Shown: positions 10,076 to 22,486 of the stretch, piece after piece | Layout: each line of letters opens with the position of its first letter | Position numbering within the stretch: the stretch's first letter is position 1 | Source of the DNA: Candolleomyces eurysporus | Taxonomy: Eukaryota; Basidiomycota; Agaricomycetes; Agaricales; Psathyrellaceae | DNA length: 64,000 bases | Reading direction: 5' to 3' | Assembly: GCA_027579435.1 (NCBI GenBank) | Contig: JANBPK010000015.1 | Location: 62,001 to 126,000, forward strand | Position numbers and translations under genes: made by a program | The notes under the pieces: model-generated | Databases searched by the model: none | What the model was told of the DNA's origin: nothing | The model's input: the letters and a program-made list of their open reading frames with translations, nothing else

Positions 10076-12045
10076 ATGAGTGGGGAGTAAACACTCGATC
10101 GATCGAGATCCTTTCAATCATTTTTGCAGCTGTCCACCTCGTCCACACTCCGCCCAATCCCTCCTCGAGATCCTCCTCACGAGTTCCCCACACGCCGCAC
10201 TCATACATGCCGTTGTCGACCCCAACGCTAAACCCCTCATCTTCTCCTCGAGGGAATCGGTCAAGCCAGCAGACTTCTTCAACGTCAAGGCAACCGACGA
10301 CGACGATGACGACAGTACAGCAGCCCCCAACACAGGACTCGAGGGCATACTACAACTTCCACCCCGACTCACATTCCGCGCCGGCACCACCTCACAACAG
10401 CCTTGCCCTCCAAAGGGACCAATGCGATATGCACAGGGAGAACGCCGCCGGCTGCGGTGCCCACCCAAAGGCGGTGCCGTTGGCGCCGGTGTTGTTGTTG
10501 GGTAGGTCCTTCTGAGTATTGGGTCGCAGGAGATTGCTGCTCGAGGATATCGAGTGATTTGTGAGAAGTGGCATCGGGAAGGGGAAGTCGGTGAACATAC
10601 CGAGCTCTTGTTGCTGCTCTCTAAGCGCTATCATATCCACAGCACTCCTCTNCGGGAAGAGGTGCGGGAGGTGGAATCTCGCTGGTCGCGTCCTGGTAGC
10701 TAGGGCCTTGGTGCCCTGGTCGTCGAGAAGACTTCGTTTGAGAGCCTCGATCTCCTGCCTCAGCGCCACATTCTCACTGATACTTATGCCTTGTTCTGTG
10801 TAAATTGCTTCCAAGGGTCGATCTCGCTCAGCGATGTCAAGCTCGAAGGTAGAGATATATTCTGTGTGGTCAATTGGCGACGTTGTGACGAGAAAAAAAA
10901 TAACAAGCGAGGCACTCACCCTTCCGTCGAACTCGGAAGTTCCGTGTGCTGATCTTCTTCCTGAGCTGCCTCTTCTCCTTGCTGCTCATCTTCGCCAGCA
11001 TCTCGGCGTTGAGTCAACAGTGAACAGGAAGGTTGTCTCCGTGCTCGTCCCTGTCCATGTCCACAATGGAGCCTTCCCTCGTCGCTGGAGCTGCCTTGCC
11101 CACCTTGAAGCCTGAGCTGNCGACGGCACTCGGCATGGTGACATTGAACATTCCAGGTGGGATCGCAAACGATGCACTGATGCTGAGCCCATTGATGCAT
11201 GGATCAAAGGGTGTGACCTTCCGACCATGAGCGACGAGTGCGTTGCCGGCCAAGATAGTGTTGACGTTGGTGATGGTTTGCGCAAGTCGTGGTGGTGCGT
11301 TCTCCTTCTCGTCCTACCCTTCTGCCGCCTGCTCTTCGTGATGCGAACCAGGCAAACTGGAGAGTGTAGTCGCTGTCCCTTCCTGCTCCTGCTCCCTGCA
11401 TGCACGTTCTCCTTGCTCTCTTTCAACACGCTACCAGCGTAGATAGCGACTGCAGCGGGTGGTGCCAGGCTGCTCTTTTTCGAGATACCACCGCTTTGAA
11501 TGGTCCCACGATGAGCGCTGCCTGGACTGCTTTGACAGGCGATGGTGAGCGTAAGTCAATCTTGTTGTGGGCTGGTGCCGGTGGTGAGTCGTAGTCTTNC
11601 CCCTTCCTCCTCTTCCTCCATGACGAATGGCACAGGGGAATCCACAAGCTGGGGATCGATGTCCATCTCCACCGTGCCCATGCTCATCAGGGCATTCAGA
11701 TCGCTTATGCCTGCATCGCTGCCTCCAGCGAGCATGGTGGAGAAATCGGAGGTGCGCAAGTCAAATGGAATATCATTTCTGAGCTTAGAGCCATCGTCGC
11801 CGGTGTCGAGGAAGGCGAATGGTGCATGGGAGGTGGGTCACCGAGAGGGCTGCCACAAAGAAAAGTGGGATAGGGCGGAGGCTGGGGTTGGGCCGGGAGA
11901 TGGGGTGCTTTGTGCGACGACGAGGAGAAGCTCCCACTGGGCGAGCAGTTAGGGATTTTGATGAAGAATTCGGGATGGGGAAGGTCTGCAATGTCCCAGG
12001 TATTTCTGCCTCTATGCAAATTGTCGACCTGCATACTATCGATGG
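10076..12045 (-). pseudogene. bZIP gene relic 2
   Basis: Colinear with the intact bZIP gene at 25978-28950 but broken. The 3' segment 10080-10410 matches 25915-26293; at about 10410 the sequence then jumps to the equivalent of 27230, losing roughly 0.9 kb that includes exon 3 and most of exon 4. The leucine-zipper exon survives (ENVALRQEIEALKRSLL is readable). The N-terminal exon is broken by indels, with Ns at 10652, 11120 and 11599. At 10652 the N is an extra base relative to the intact copy; at 11120 it stands in for a C. No full-length product is possible. Confidence 0.8.
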
Positions 12046-12059
12046 TTTTGGTGCAAAGA

Positions 12060-12380
12060 AAAGACTATATTCACGACTGACGCTCGAGCGGGTCGGAATG
12101 GGCGGCTGCTCGAGGCTATCGAATGTGGGAAGCGGGATCGGGGAAGGGGAAGCTGGTAAACATACCAAGCGGTTATTGCTGCTGCCTTCTGAGCGCCAGC
12201 ATATCCGCGACACTCGTTTTGGGAGGGGGCGCAGAAGATGGGAGATTGCTTGCAGCATCCCTAGGGCCCCGACCCTTGAGAAGACTGTGCTTGAGGGCCG
12301 CGATTGTCCCTGATTCTGTGCGAATAGCTTTCAACAGTCAATCTCCCTCACGGATGTCGAGCTCGAGAGTGGAGTGACGA
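12060..12380 (-). pseudogene. Extra bZIP zipper-exon fragment
   Basis: Immediately past the 5' end of relic 2 lies a second copy of the zipper-exon region (compare 27330-27665): the strings CTCGAGGCTATCGAATG, AACATACC and GATGTCGAGCTCGAG recur in the same order. It is joined directly to the NACHT 2 promoter region. This indicates at least two rounds of duplication or recombination in the interval. Confidence 0.65.
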
Positions 12381-12548
12381 TCATTACGCGACGCTTGGAC
12401 AGGAAAGAGGAGTGCATTGCTGATCAGCTTGATGTTCTCTCGCGTGCCTGACTGAGTTTGAAAAAGTGATGCTCGGAAGTTTCCTCGTCGACCAGTCTCT
12501 GAGTCCGCATTTGCACCAAGTCTCCATAGTTGGGTAGTTCTATGGGCG

Positions 12549-12570
12549 GACGTCGAGCTCTGTACCAGAG
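12549..12570 (+). promoter_or_regulatory. Shared upstream block: GACGTC plus an inverted repeat
   Basis: GACGTC at 12549-12554 is followed 3 bases later by the perfect inverted repeat CTCTG-TAC-CAGAG at 12558-12570, about 180 bp before the NACHT 2 start. The same pair in the same spacing precedes NACHT 3 and NACHT 4. An ACGT core is the kind of site fungal bZIP proteins bind; a link with the neighbouring bZIP gene is inference. Confidence 0.45.
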
Positions 12571-12749
12571 AGAATGAGTTCGCCAGTAAGCTGGCGCATG
12601 ATGAGAAACTGTCCAAGCGCCCAACAAGCTACTATAGCAGGCTGTAGACAAACATGTTGAGCTCGTTCCGTCCTCACAGCCACAAAGGTGTGAAGCATGA
12701 ATCCCATCGACAGCTCTACTGCCAGTCCCCTTCACATTCTACCACCATC

Positions 12750-14968
12750 ATGGCGAACCGTGTAAACTCAAGGTTCAGTCCCTACCCCCAGCGTCCTGCC
12801 CGTGGGACGACCGATGACGGCGAAGTTCAAGGTCATCGAGGAGGAACCCGTAACCGCAATCACCTTGCCAGAGACACCCTTTTACCCATCCCTCAAACCG
12901 TGTTCTTTCAGCAGGGAAGCCAGGGACCCATCTTCAATGGCCCTATCGCAGGTGGTGTCACTCACAATCATGCACCAAATATAGACGGTGCGTAAAATCT
13001 TTTCTGACGTTTCCATCTACTGACCTCGATGTGCTAGTCTTCCAAATTCTTTGCAATCACTCAGCCACGGGAGCGATGCACGACTCCAATGAACGGTATC
13101 CTCCCCCATTGTGCCATCCTGGAACTCGCGAGGCCGTTGTGGTTCGCATCAAGGATTGGTACGGGTATCAGCAAGGCCCTGGAAAGCCGATTATGTGGGT
13201 CCATGCACCTGCGGGGTACGGCAAGACTGCCATCGCTGGCACTATCTCCAAGATTCTCGAAGAAATCGAGGGACTCGATTTCAATCCTCTCGGGGCCACG
13301 TTCTTCTTCTGGAGGACATCCGCCGAGCGCAACAACCCCACACGCTTCATTATTACCATCGCTCACCAGCTTGCCATCTCCATCCCCGAACTCAAGCCTC
13401 ATATCGCAAATGCGGTCAGCCAGAGCCCTCTTATTCTCAAGAAAGCACTGGAGATTCAACTAATCAAGCTGATTGTTGAGCCCTTCCAGGCTTTAGGCGA
13501 CTTGAAACATATCCCAAATCGATTGGTTATCATCGACGGGCTCGATGAGTGTATCAACTCGGAGCAAGAGTTACGAGCGGCGAAGAAGTACGCGGAGGAC
13601 CAAGAGATAGTTCAAGTCCGAGTGCTCGATCTCATCCACGCCCTACAATCCCACCACCTCCCCCTCTCCTTCCTGATCCTCAGCAGACCGGAAGCCTGGA
13701 TTAAGCATCACATCGAGTCAAGATCTTTCACGGATTTGGTGGAGGTAGTGGACCTCTACACAGTTGGAGATCACATGAATGATGTGGAGAAGTATGTACG
13801 GGCCGAACTCTCTCGCATCGCAGCAAAGATTGGGGACGTGGAGTGGCCTACGGAGAGTATCGTACACAACTTTGTTCGGAAAACCAATGGGCACATGGTC
13901 TACGCTTCGACCGTCATCCGGCACATCAACGACCCATACGACGACCCGCGGAAACGCCTCAAAGATATCCTCGACGCTCCAACCAACTCAAACCCTGGCT
14001 TTGCAAAGTCCGCCTCTTTCTCCTCCCTTTACAAGCTGTACAGCCAGATTATGGAATCTTGTCCCGAGAGCAATCGCTCGCTCATGGTCGAGGTACTTGA
14101 AGATACAATCATAACAACCGACTGGTTCTGGGACAGTAATGTTCTCCCCAGAGCTCTCCATGTCTTTGACTCTCTGTCGAGTCGAGCAGCAGGCTGTGGG
14201 GCTAGAGCTATTCGAGGCCTGCATGCAGTGGTCCGCGTATCAGACTCCCCCAACGAGTTCACGCCGTCCCCTCGCCCACGGAATCCTTTCGTCCACTCCT
14301 CCTTTGTCGAGTTCTTGACGAACCCTGATCTCTCATTCGATTTCGCCGTCGACAAGAAGAAGGGAGCTCGCCGACTTCTATGGAATTGTCTCGAGTGCAT
14401 GTCCACCATCGACAGCCAAAGTAAGATAGAAGAAGATCACCTTCAGTTTGCCTGTTACTTCTTTCAACCCCTCTGGGTCACTAGCTGGTCAATTGAGAAG
14501 GATGCCCAGCTTCTCCAGGACGAATATGTCGAAGTGGTCAAAAAATTACTAACCATCGACCTTACGACCTGTTTAATCAAGGTTACCCAGTATCCTAACA
14601 GTCCCCTCTTGAATCGCATTCCAAAGATTTTCAGCCCAGAATTCGTCGATTCGCTTGAGCATCTGTCCAAGGAGTCCGACCCTCTTTACCAGCAGGCCGT
14701 TACGCATGTTCTCTCTTCGACACGCCGAGCCATGCACCATTTATGCCATGAACCCGTGGTGTATTTCTCGGATAGACAGGTTCTGTTGTATTACTTGGAG
14801 GGGCTCTACTATCGCTCGGAAAATTCGAACCAGCGGAAGTCTGACGAAGTTACTCAGGCATTGAGCAATTTTCGGCCTGCCTCGTCGATCTCAGCCTGGG
14901 ACATGACTTCGAGTTTTCTCTCACACATCCGGCCAATTTTAGACTACATCCGCCAGAACAATCTTTAG
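12750..14968 (+). CDS. NACHT NTPase (NLR-like) 2
   Basis: Exon 1 12750-12987, intron 12988-13037 (GTGCGT to GCTAG), exon 2 13038-14968; 722 residues, intact. The start ATG sits in a context (ACCACCATCATGG) shared with the sister genes at 6912 and 22712. Residues 1-79 are a polar leader with FFQQGSQGPIFNGPIAGG. The NACHT core follows: Walker A APAGYGKTAIAG near residue 139, Walker B RLVIIDGLDEC near 241-251, SFLILSRPE near 295. The rest has no repeat domain and ends in SHIRPILDYIRQ. Compared with its sisters, the core is nearly unchanged, but the segments after LHAVVRVSDS and after TIDLTTCLIK differ strongly. The cleanest full-length member of the left array and a good reference for it. Confidence 0.9.
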
Positions 14969-15604
14969 ATATGGACGTAGTGCATAGGTAGCGCAGCATG
15001 TAGTGTTCTAAAAACCCAGCCACGACCACGACACGGCCTTTTTCTCTAATATGTACCATGTAGCAACAGCGGAGCTTCAGTGCTTCACCTGTACACCTAT
15101 CAATTTTTTGCCATATGTATAAGGAATGTATGCACCACAGAGCACTTAAATATCCTTTCTCTCGTCGTCTTGGACTATTCGTCGATAGTTATCATGACGC
15201 TGATTCCACGGCCTACGAACCCGAGCTGCGAAAGTGAATTCGAAAAACCAGGACGGACGCGAGATTCATTCAGGGAAAGAGCGCAAGGAGCAGCAGCATG
15301 CACGCTCGTGAGCACCTCAGCGAGCGCTCGCCCCCTCGGGGGAGTAAGAACGACAGAGCATCAGAAAATAGAACACATGAGGGAAAAAATCTCATTGAAT
15401 AATTTATTATTCGTAGTAATTACCACTTCCAATCCACCCTGGTAAGAGAGGGCGATAAGACTCGGAAAAAGTACACTAAAAACTACACATCGACGACCAC
15501 GACGAGAACGTCCGGCTCGATTCATTCGAATACTCTTTATCAACCTCAACTTCGACTTCGACATCGATTTGATTGGGGTTCGCTCGTACCAAGCTTACTA
15601 CAAA
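14969..15604 (+). repeat. Left-array 3' flank, copy after NACHT 2
   Basis: Same landmarks as after NACHT 1, including AATTTATTATTCGTAG, GGGCGATAAGACTCGG and a CTCTTTATCAACCTCAAC stretch. It is shorter than other copies because it runs directly into the 5'-deleted bZIP relic 3. No gene is seen. Confidence 0.65.
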
Positions 15605-16250
15605 CCACACTCTTCCTCTCCCGCTCCTTATCCTCTTCGATATCCAACCTCACAACCTTGCCCTGCAACACCCTCCTGACCTTATCCTCATCCCAATTCT
15701 GCTTCGGCCGGTCGCCCCTCGATGACGACGACCAGAGAACGCATCCCAGAACGCCTGACCCATCCTCCGGAGAACCGTCTGGCTCGCTACAGCAGCCAAC
15801 ATCATAGCCTGCGCCAAGCCACTCGCCACGCTAGGCACAAACACAGTATGCACGGGGAGAACTCCGCCAGCTGCAGCTCCACCCCAAAAGGCGCTGCCGT
15901 TGGCGCCAGTGTTGTTGTTGGGAAGGTCCTTCTGGGTGTTAGGACGCGAGAGGCTGCTGCTCGAGGCTATCGAATGTGTTGTGAGAAGGGGGATCGGGGA
16001 AGGGGAAGCTGGTAAACATACCGAGCGGTCATTGGTGCTGCGTTCTGAGCGCCAGTACATCCGCGGCAATTGTTTTGGGAAGGGGCGCTGGGGTTGGGGA
16101 ATTGCGTGCGACATCCCGATAGCTCGGAGCGCTAGTGCCCCGACCCTCGAGAAGACTCTGCCTGAGGGCCACGACTGTCCCTGAATCTGTACGAAGCACT
16201 GAACAGTCAATCTCCCTCACGGATGTCGAGAGTGGAGTGACGATCATTAC
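15605..16250 (-). pseudogene. bZIP gene relic 3 (internal fragments)
   Basis: Fragments of the bZIP gene joined together: 15605-15790 matches 26223-26410 of the intact copy, then the sequence jumps at about 15815 to the equivalent of 27200 (CACTCGCCACGCTAGGCA) and continues through the zipper exon to about 16240. The C-terminal end and the whole first exon, with the basic DNA-binding region, are missing. The shortness of this relic explains why NACHT 2 and NACHT 3 are only 3.8 kb apart while the other spacings are about 6 kb. Confidence 0.75.
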
Positions 16251-16412
16251 ACGACGCTTGGACGGAGGAGTGCATTGCCGATCAACTTTCGTGCCTGACT
16301 GAGTTTGAAAAAAGTGATGGCCGCGGGCAGTGAGGTGAGGGATGGACGGTCTTCGTGTCTTCGCCCATTCCCCCACACCATGTTTGCACCAAATTGGATG
16401 TTTCTATGGGCG

Positions 16413-16434
16413 GACGTCGAGCTCTGTACCAGAG
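16413..16434 (+). promoter_or_regulatory. Shared upstream block, NACHT 3 copy
   Basis: GACGTC at 16413-16418 and CTCTG-TAC-CAGAG at 16422-16434, identical in sequence and spacing to the blocks before NACHT 2 and NACHT 4, although much of the surrounding sequence has diverged or been deleted. Confidence 0.45.
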
Positions 16435-16581
16435 AGAATGAATTCTTTCTCATATGATCACCGACATTCTGTTTCATGAGACCAGGAAGCTGGCGCATGA
16501 TGAGAAACGGTCCAAGCGCGCAACAAGCTAGGAGGCTTTAGACAACGTGTTGAACTCGAGCGTAATCGCAACCACCTTACC

Positions 16582-18763
16582 ATGGACAGCCTTTTATCTG
16601 TCCCTCAAACCGTGATCTTTCAGCAGGGAAGCCAGGGACCCATCTTCAATGGTCCTATTGCAGGTGGTGTCACCAACAATCATTCTTCGACCATGGACAG
16701 TGCATAAAACCTTTCCTCATCTGAAGGTTCCATCTGGTAACCTCGATGTGCTAGTCCTCCAAATTCTTTACAATCACTCGGCCACAGGAGCGATGCACGA
16801 CTCCGATGAACGATTTCCTCCCCCATTGTGCCATCCTGGAACTTGCGAGGCCATTGTGATTCGCATCAAGGATTGGTACGGGTATCAGCAAGGCCCTAGC
16901 AAGCCGATCATGTGGGTCCATGCACCTGCGGGGTACGGCAAGACTGCCATCGCTGGCACCATCTCCAAGATGCTCGAAGAAATCGTGGGACTCGATTTCA
17001 ATCCTCTCGGGGCCACGTTCTTCTTCTGGAGGACATCCGCCGAGCGAAACAACCCCACACGCTTCATTATCACCATCGCTCACCAGCTTGCGATCTCCAT
17101 CCCCGAACTCAAGCCTCATATCGCGAATGCGATCAGCCGGAGCCCACTTATTCTCAAGAAAGCGCTGGAGATTCAACTAGTCAAGCTCATCGTCGAGCCC
17201 TTCAAGGCTTTAGGCAACTTGGAAGATATCCCAAACCGATTGGTTATCATCGATGGCCTTGACGAATGTATCAGCTCGGAGCAAGAGTCACGGGTGGAGA
17301 AGAAGTACGCTGAAGACCAGGAGAAAGCTCAAGTCCGAATCCTAAATCTCATTCACTCCCTCCAATCTCATCGCCTCCCCCTCTCATTTATGATCCTTAG
17401 CAGACCGGAAGCCTGGATCAAGCAGCACATCGAATCAGGATCTTTCACAGATTTGGTGGAGGTAGTGGACCTCTACGCAGTTGGAGATCACATGAACGAT
17501 GTGGAGAAGTACGTACGGGCCGAACTCTCTCGCATCGCAGCAGAGGCTGGGGACGTGGAGTGGCCTACGGAGAGTATCGTAGACGACTTCGTTCGGAAGA
17601 CCAATGGGCACATGGTCTATGCTTCGACCGTTATCCGGCACATCGACGACCCATACGACGACCCGCGGAAACGCCTCAAAGACATCCTCTCCAGTTCAAC
17701 CGACTCAAATCCCGACCTTGCGCTCTCAACCTCTTTCTCCTCCCTTTACGAACTGTACAGGCAGATCATGCGATCTTGCCCTGAGAGAAATCGCTCGCTC
17801 ATGGTCGAAGTACTCGAAGACATGATGATATCAGGCGACTATTTCTATGAAGATCCTAATCTCTCCAAGGCTCTCCCTATCTTTGACTCTCTGGCTGGTC
17901 GAGCGGCAGGCTGTGGTGCCAGACCCATTCGTGGCCTCCATGCCGTGCTCGTATCAGACTCAGGCCAACTGGCGCATACCGTTGACTACTCCTTTGTCGA
18001 ATTCTTGACGAAACCTATACTCGTATCAGACTCACGCCAAAGCTTTGGTTCTCAGCAAGGGCTGGCGCATTTCGTTCACTCCTCCTTTGTCGAATTCTTG
18101 ACGAATCCTATGCTCTCATTGGAATTCGCCGTCGACAAGAAGAAGGGACGTCGCCGACTTCTATGGAATTGTCTCGAGCGCATGTCCACCATTAACAGCC
18201 ATAGTGAGATAGAAGAAGTTCACCTCCAGTTTGCCCTTCACTCCTTTCGATCCCTCTGGATCGCTGCCTGGTCGATTGGAGAGGATGTCCAGCTTTGCAA
18301 GGACCAATATGTCGAAGTGGTCAGAAAGTTACTAACCATCGACCTTACGACCTGTTTCATCAAGCTCCCCGATTGTCCTAGCACTATATCATTTTCCCAC
18401 CTTCATCCCTTTCCAAATCTTTTCAACTCGAAATTCGTCGATTCGCTTGAGCATTTACCCAAGGAATCCGACCCTCTTTCCCAGCATGCCATTATGCATG
18501 TTCTCTCTTCGACAGACCGAACCTTGGGCCATCTCTTGCAACAAAATCGACTCGGCTTCTACTTTATGGGTAGACAGGATTTGAGAGCTTACTTGAAGGG
18601 GCTCTACAATCGCTCAACAAATTCGAACCGGGGGAAATCTGATGAAGTTATCCGGGCTCTGAACAACCTTCGGCTTGACTTGGCCAATCGGAAAGACCTG
18701 CCTTTGGGTTGGAGCTCATACATCCGGCCAATTTTAGACTACATCCGCCAGAACGATCTTTAG
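16582..18763 (+). CDS. NACHT NTPase (NLR-like) 3, shortened leader
   Basis: The usual MANR start and roughly 35 codons of exon 1 are deleted; similarity to the sister genes resumes at about 16561. The first in-frame ATG is at 16582, giving exon 1 16582-16699, intron 16700-16754 with a weakened donor (GTGCAT instead of GTGCGT), and exon 2 16755-18763, about 708 residues. The motif IFQQGSQGPIFNGPIAGG is retained, as are Walker A GYGKTAIAG and Walker B RLVIIDGLDEC. An internal tandem duplication (17948-18112) repeats a VSDS...SFVEFLT segment in frame. The frame is open through the intron, so unspliced reading is also possible from upstream. The gene is probably functional in its core, but the start is uncertain. 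Confidence 0.8.
17948..18112 (+). repeat. In-frame tandem duplication inside NACHT 3
   Basis: 17948-18019 and 18020-18112 both begin CTCGTATCAGACTCA and end with a TCCTTTGTCGAATTCTTGACGAA stretch (protein VSDS...SFVEFLT). The second copy carries about 21 extra bases in its middle. Sister genes have the segment once. It lies in the region where the NACHT copies differ most. Confidence 0.85.
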
Positions 18764-19734
18764 ATATGGACGTAGTACGTAGGGAGCGCAGCATGTAACA
18801 TTCTAACAACCCAGCCATGACCACGATACGGCCTTTTCTCTAGTATATACCATGTAGCGACAACGGGGTTTCAGTGTTTCACCTGTATACCTCCCATTCT
18901 TTGCCATATGTACAAGGAATGTATGTGCCACAGAAAACTTAGATGCTCTTTCTCTCGTTGTCTTGAAGCATTCATCGGTAGTTACCATAACGCTGATTCT
19001 ACAGCCTACGAAACCGAGCTGCGAAGGTGATTTCGAAAACCAGGACGAGCGCAAGATTTATCCAGGGAAAGAGCCCAGAGAGCAGCAGCATGCGTGCTCG
19101 TGAACACCTCAGAAAGCGCTCGCCCTCGGGAGAGTAAGAGCGACACAACAGCACAAGAAACCAGAACCCACAAAGAAAAAAAAATCTCATTAAATAATTC
19201 ATTATTCGTAGTAACTACCACTTCGAATCCACCCTAGGAAGGAGGGCGATAAGACTCGGAAGAAAAAATCACACTTAAAACTACACATCAACGACGACGA
19301 CCACGAGAAAGTCCGACTCGATTCATTCGAATACTCTTTATCAACATCGACTTCGACTTCGACATGACGATATCGATTGGCTGATGGGGTTTGCCACGCC
19401 TACACACTCATACCAAGCTCACTACGAACCAAGTTAGTGCACACGCAAGGCGGCGCCGACGGCATTTGATGTTCGGAAAGGAAAAAGGAAAGAAAAGAGA
19501 AAGACGAGGCAGCGAGAGAATTCTTGAAACGAAAAGTCATTCTTGGATACTACAAGGATCACGATGATGGGAGGTGACAGGAACAGTGAAGCGATAGAGT
19601 CGGAAGGAGAGACGTATTACTCTGTACTAAGTAAGAGACCGCCGATAAAAGGTAAAAGAATCGAGAGATGTAAAATAGAAGCCAGCCGACACAAAAGACA
19701 TTCAAGTGGAACGAAAAGAAACAAACAGGGAGCG
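18764..19734 (+). repeat. Left-array 3' flank, copy after NACHT 3
   Basis: Full-length version of the shared flank: the landmarks around 19190-19260 (AATCTCATTAAATAATTC, AGTAACTACCACTTCGAA) and 19560-19740 (CACGATGATGGGAGGTGACAG) are also found at 9900-10075 and 25730-25910. It leads straight into the 3' end of bZIP relic 4. No gene is seen. Confidence 0.65.
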
Positions 19735-21120
19735 GGGAGTAAACACTCGATCGCGAAAATCCTTTCAAACATTTTTGCAGCCGCCGTCCACCTCGTCCAC
19801 ACTCCGCTCAGTCCCTTCTCAAGGTCTTCCTCGCAAATCACATGCCACACTCGCACATGTCGTCGAGCTCTTAATCAATCCCAACGCCAAACCCTTCATC
19901 TTCTCCTTGAGGGAATTACAACCTTGCGAGTTCCTTCGACGTCAAGGCCCGGCACAGCAGCTCCCGGCACAGGACTCGATGGTACACTTCACCTTCCACC
20001 CCTGCTCACATTTCTCGCCAGCACCATCCTTCCTCTCCCGCTCCTTATCCTCAAAATAAACTTTCCTCACAACAGCCTTACTCTCCAACGCCCCCTGATC
20101 TAATCATCATCTTAATCCTGTTTTGATAGACCGCCTCTCGTTGATGACGACGATCCAGAGAATGCCTGTCCCATGCTCCTAAGAACCGTCTGGCTTGCCA
20201 CAGCAGCCAGCATTGCCGCTTGAGCCTGCTGCTCCCTCCTTCCCAGACGATAATGAGAACAATGCTGTCGACCCTTTCCCACTGGTGATGAGTACAGAAA
20301 GCATGTGCATTAGCTCATCCTACCCACATTGGTAAATTTACTCCCCACACAAGGCACAAACACGGTATGCACAGGGAGAACGCTACCAGCTATAACTTCA
20401 CCCAGAAGGCACGGCCATTGCGTTCCGGGTGTTGGGCCGAAGAGATTGCCGCTCGAGGCCATTGAAGAATCTTTGAGAAGTGACATTGATATCGAAAAGA
20501 GGCAGCCAGTGAACGTACCAAGCTGTGGTTGCTGCTACTCTCTGAACGCGAGCATATCGGTGGCACTCTTCTCGGAAAGAGGTGCGGGAGGTGGGTTGCT
20601 GGTTTGCAGCCTAGAGGCGTGACCACTGGTGCCCGGCCCTCAAAAAGACTTCGCTTGAGAGTTCCTAGTTCGATCCCACTCAGCGATGTTGAGCTCGAGT
20701 GTAGAAATATATTCTGTGAAAAAACAGAATTGACATAGATGAGGAAAAAAGGTACAAAACTCAGCCTTTAGTCGAACTCGGAAGTTCTGCAAACTGATCA
20801 TAGTCCTGAGCTGCGCCAAGTTCTCCTTGCCCGTCATCTTGGCAAGAATCTTGGTTGGGTCACCAGTCGGCAGGAAGGCCGTCTCCACCGGTCTACCACG
20901 GAGCCGTCTCTCGTCACTCGAGCTGGTGCCCGCCCCTGAGGTCTGACCTACTGGTGTTGGTGCTAATCAAGCATTGATACCACCAACCCACTGGAGCTGC
21001 CGACGGCGATCGGTGTTGTAGCATCAAAGATTCCAGGTAGAATCGCAAACTATGCGCTGATGCTGAGCCCATTGATGCCCGAATCAAAGGGTGTGGTCCT
21101 GCGACCGTGGGCGACGAGTG
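19735..21120 (-). pseudogene. bZIP gene relic 4a
   Basis: From its 3' end at 19735 it follows the intact gene: C-terminal exon segments to about 20240, then a jump to exon 2 (20340 onward), the exon 1/exon 2 junction near 20700-20770, and part of exon 1 to about 21120. Numerous indels and stops. The basic region is disrupted, so no DNA-binding protein can be made. Confidence 0.75.
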
Positions 21121-22290
21121 CACTCCAAGCTCGCCACAGCAGCCAACACCGCAGCCTGCGCCTGCTGCTCTCTCTGCAGCTGAACCTGCCTCACCCGCTC
21201 CTTCTCCTTCTCATCAGACGGCAATGATAACGTCGACTTCTCCTCCTGGACAATGGTGAGAACAACGTGGTTGACCCCTTCCCGCTGAAGAGAGCAGCCA
21301 AAGGAGGATGGTGCACGTCGCTCGTATTCGAAACCTTGGCAAGCACTTGGATGATCGTGTTGATGGTTTGCCAGACAGGACACCAGCCGACGCACTGGTG
21401 AAATATGACGGCCACAACCCAGCTGCCAAACACAACAGGCGTTGGCGTTGTTGCTGATGTTGATACAGGTTCTGCTGACGCTCCCGCTTGCGCTCCTGTT
21501 TTGCAACTACTGCTGATGACAAAGATACTAGGCAGCCATCTCATTCTCGAGGTGCATACGGTAGCTAATTGCCAGCATCAGCACACAAGATAGATAATAT
21601 ATTCAATCGGAAACACCACATACACATCCATGATCATTGCCATATCCGCAAATCACTCTTACGTCGTTGCGGGCCAATTCTCCCTGCCTTCCCTGCCTTC
21701 GTCTGGTTCTTGGGGGTCTTACACTCATTCTAACAAGTGGATCAATATTCTTCTGCGAAGCTAAGCAAACTTTGGCCACGACTGGATATACAAAGTATCG
21801 AGGATTCGGATCGTAAGCCGTCGGCATTGGGAACAAAAGCAGGTGTACTCACTATGTTGGCGAACCACCAACGTGGAGTGTGCAGGGAGAAACCCTCCAC
21901 CCCAGAGTGCACTTCCATTGCGTTGCCACCAGTGTTGTTGCCCAGAAAGACTTTCAGGATGTTGGACCACAATAGGTAGTTGCTCGGGGCTATGGAATGA
22001 TCTATGAGAAGCGGGATCAGGAACGGGAAGGTGAACATACCGAGCGGTTATTGTGGCTGCTCTCTGAGTGGCAGCATCTCCATGGCACTCTTCTTGGGAG
22101 GCGCTGGGGATGGAAGATTGCTTGCGACATCCTGATAGCTGGGAGCACTGATGCCCCTGCCCTCGAGAAGACTATGCTTGAGAGCCACAATCTCCCGCCT
22201 CAGCGCCATATTATTCCTCCGGCTTGTCCCGAATTCTGTACGAATAGCATCTCCCTCAGGGATGTCGAACTGGAGAGTGGACATGCATTC
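21121..22290 (-). pseudogene. bZIP gene relic 4b
   Basis: At about 21120 the similarity switches abruptly from exon 1 back to the middle of exon 4 (the equivalent of about 26420) and runs again through exon 3 to the zipper exon near 22270. This is a second, partial bZIP copy fused to relic 4a. It ends close to the NACHT 4 promoter region, as the extra fragment does before NACHT 2. Confidence 0.7.
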
Positions 22291-22486
22291 TGTGATGATC
22301 AATACCCCGACGCTTGGACGGAGAAAGGGAAAGAGGGCATCGTGCCTGACTGAATCTGTGACTGAGTTTGAAAAAGTGATGGCACCAGATTCCGCGGTTT
22401 TGTCCTGAGTCTCCGCCGACCGAGTCTCCACTCACACCAGGTTTGCACTAAGTCTCCATAATTAAATCTTTCTATCTACATGGACG

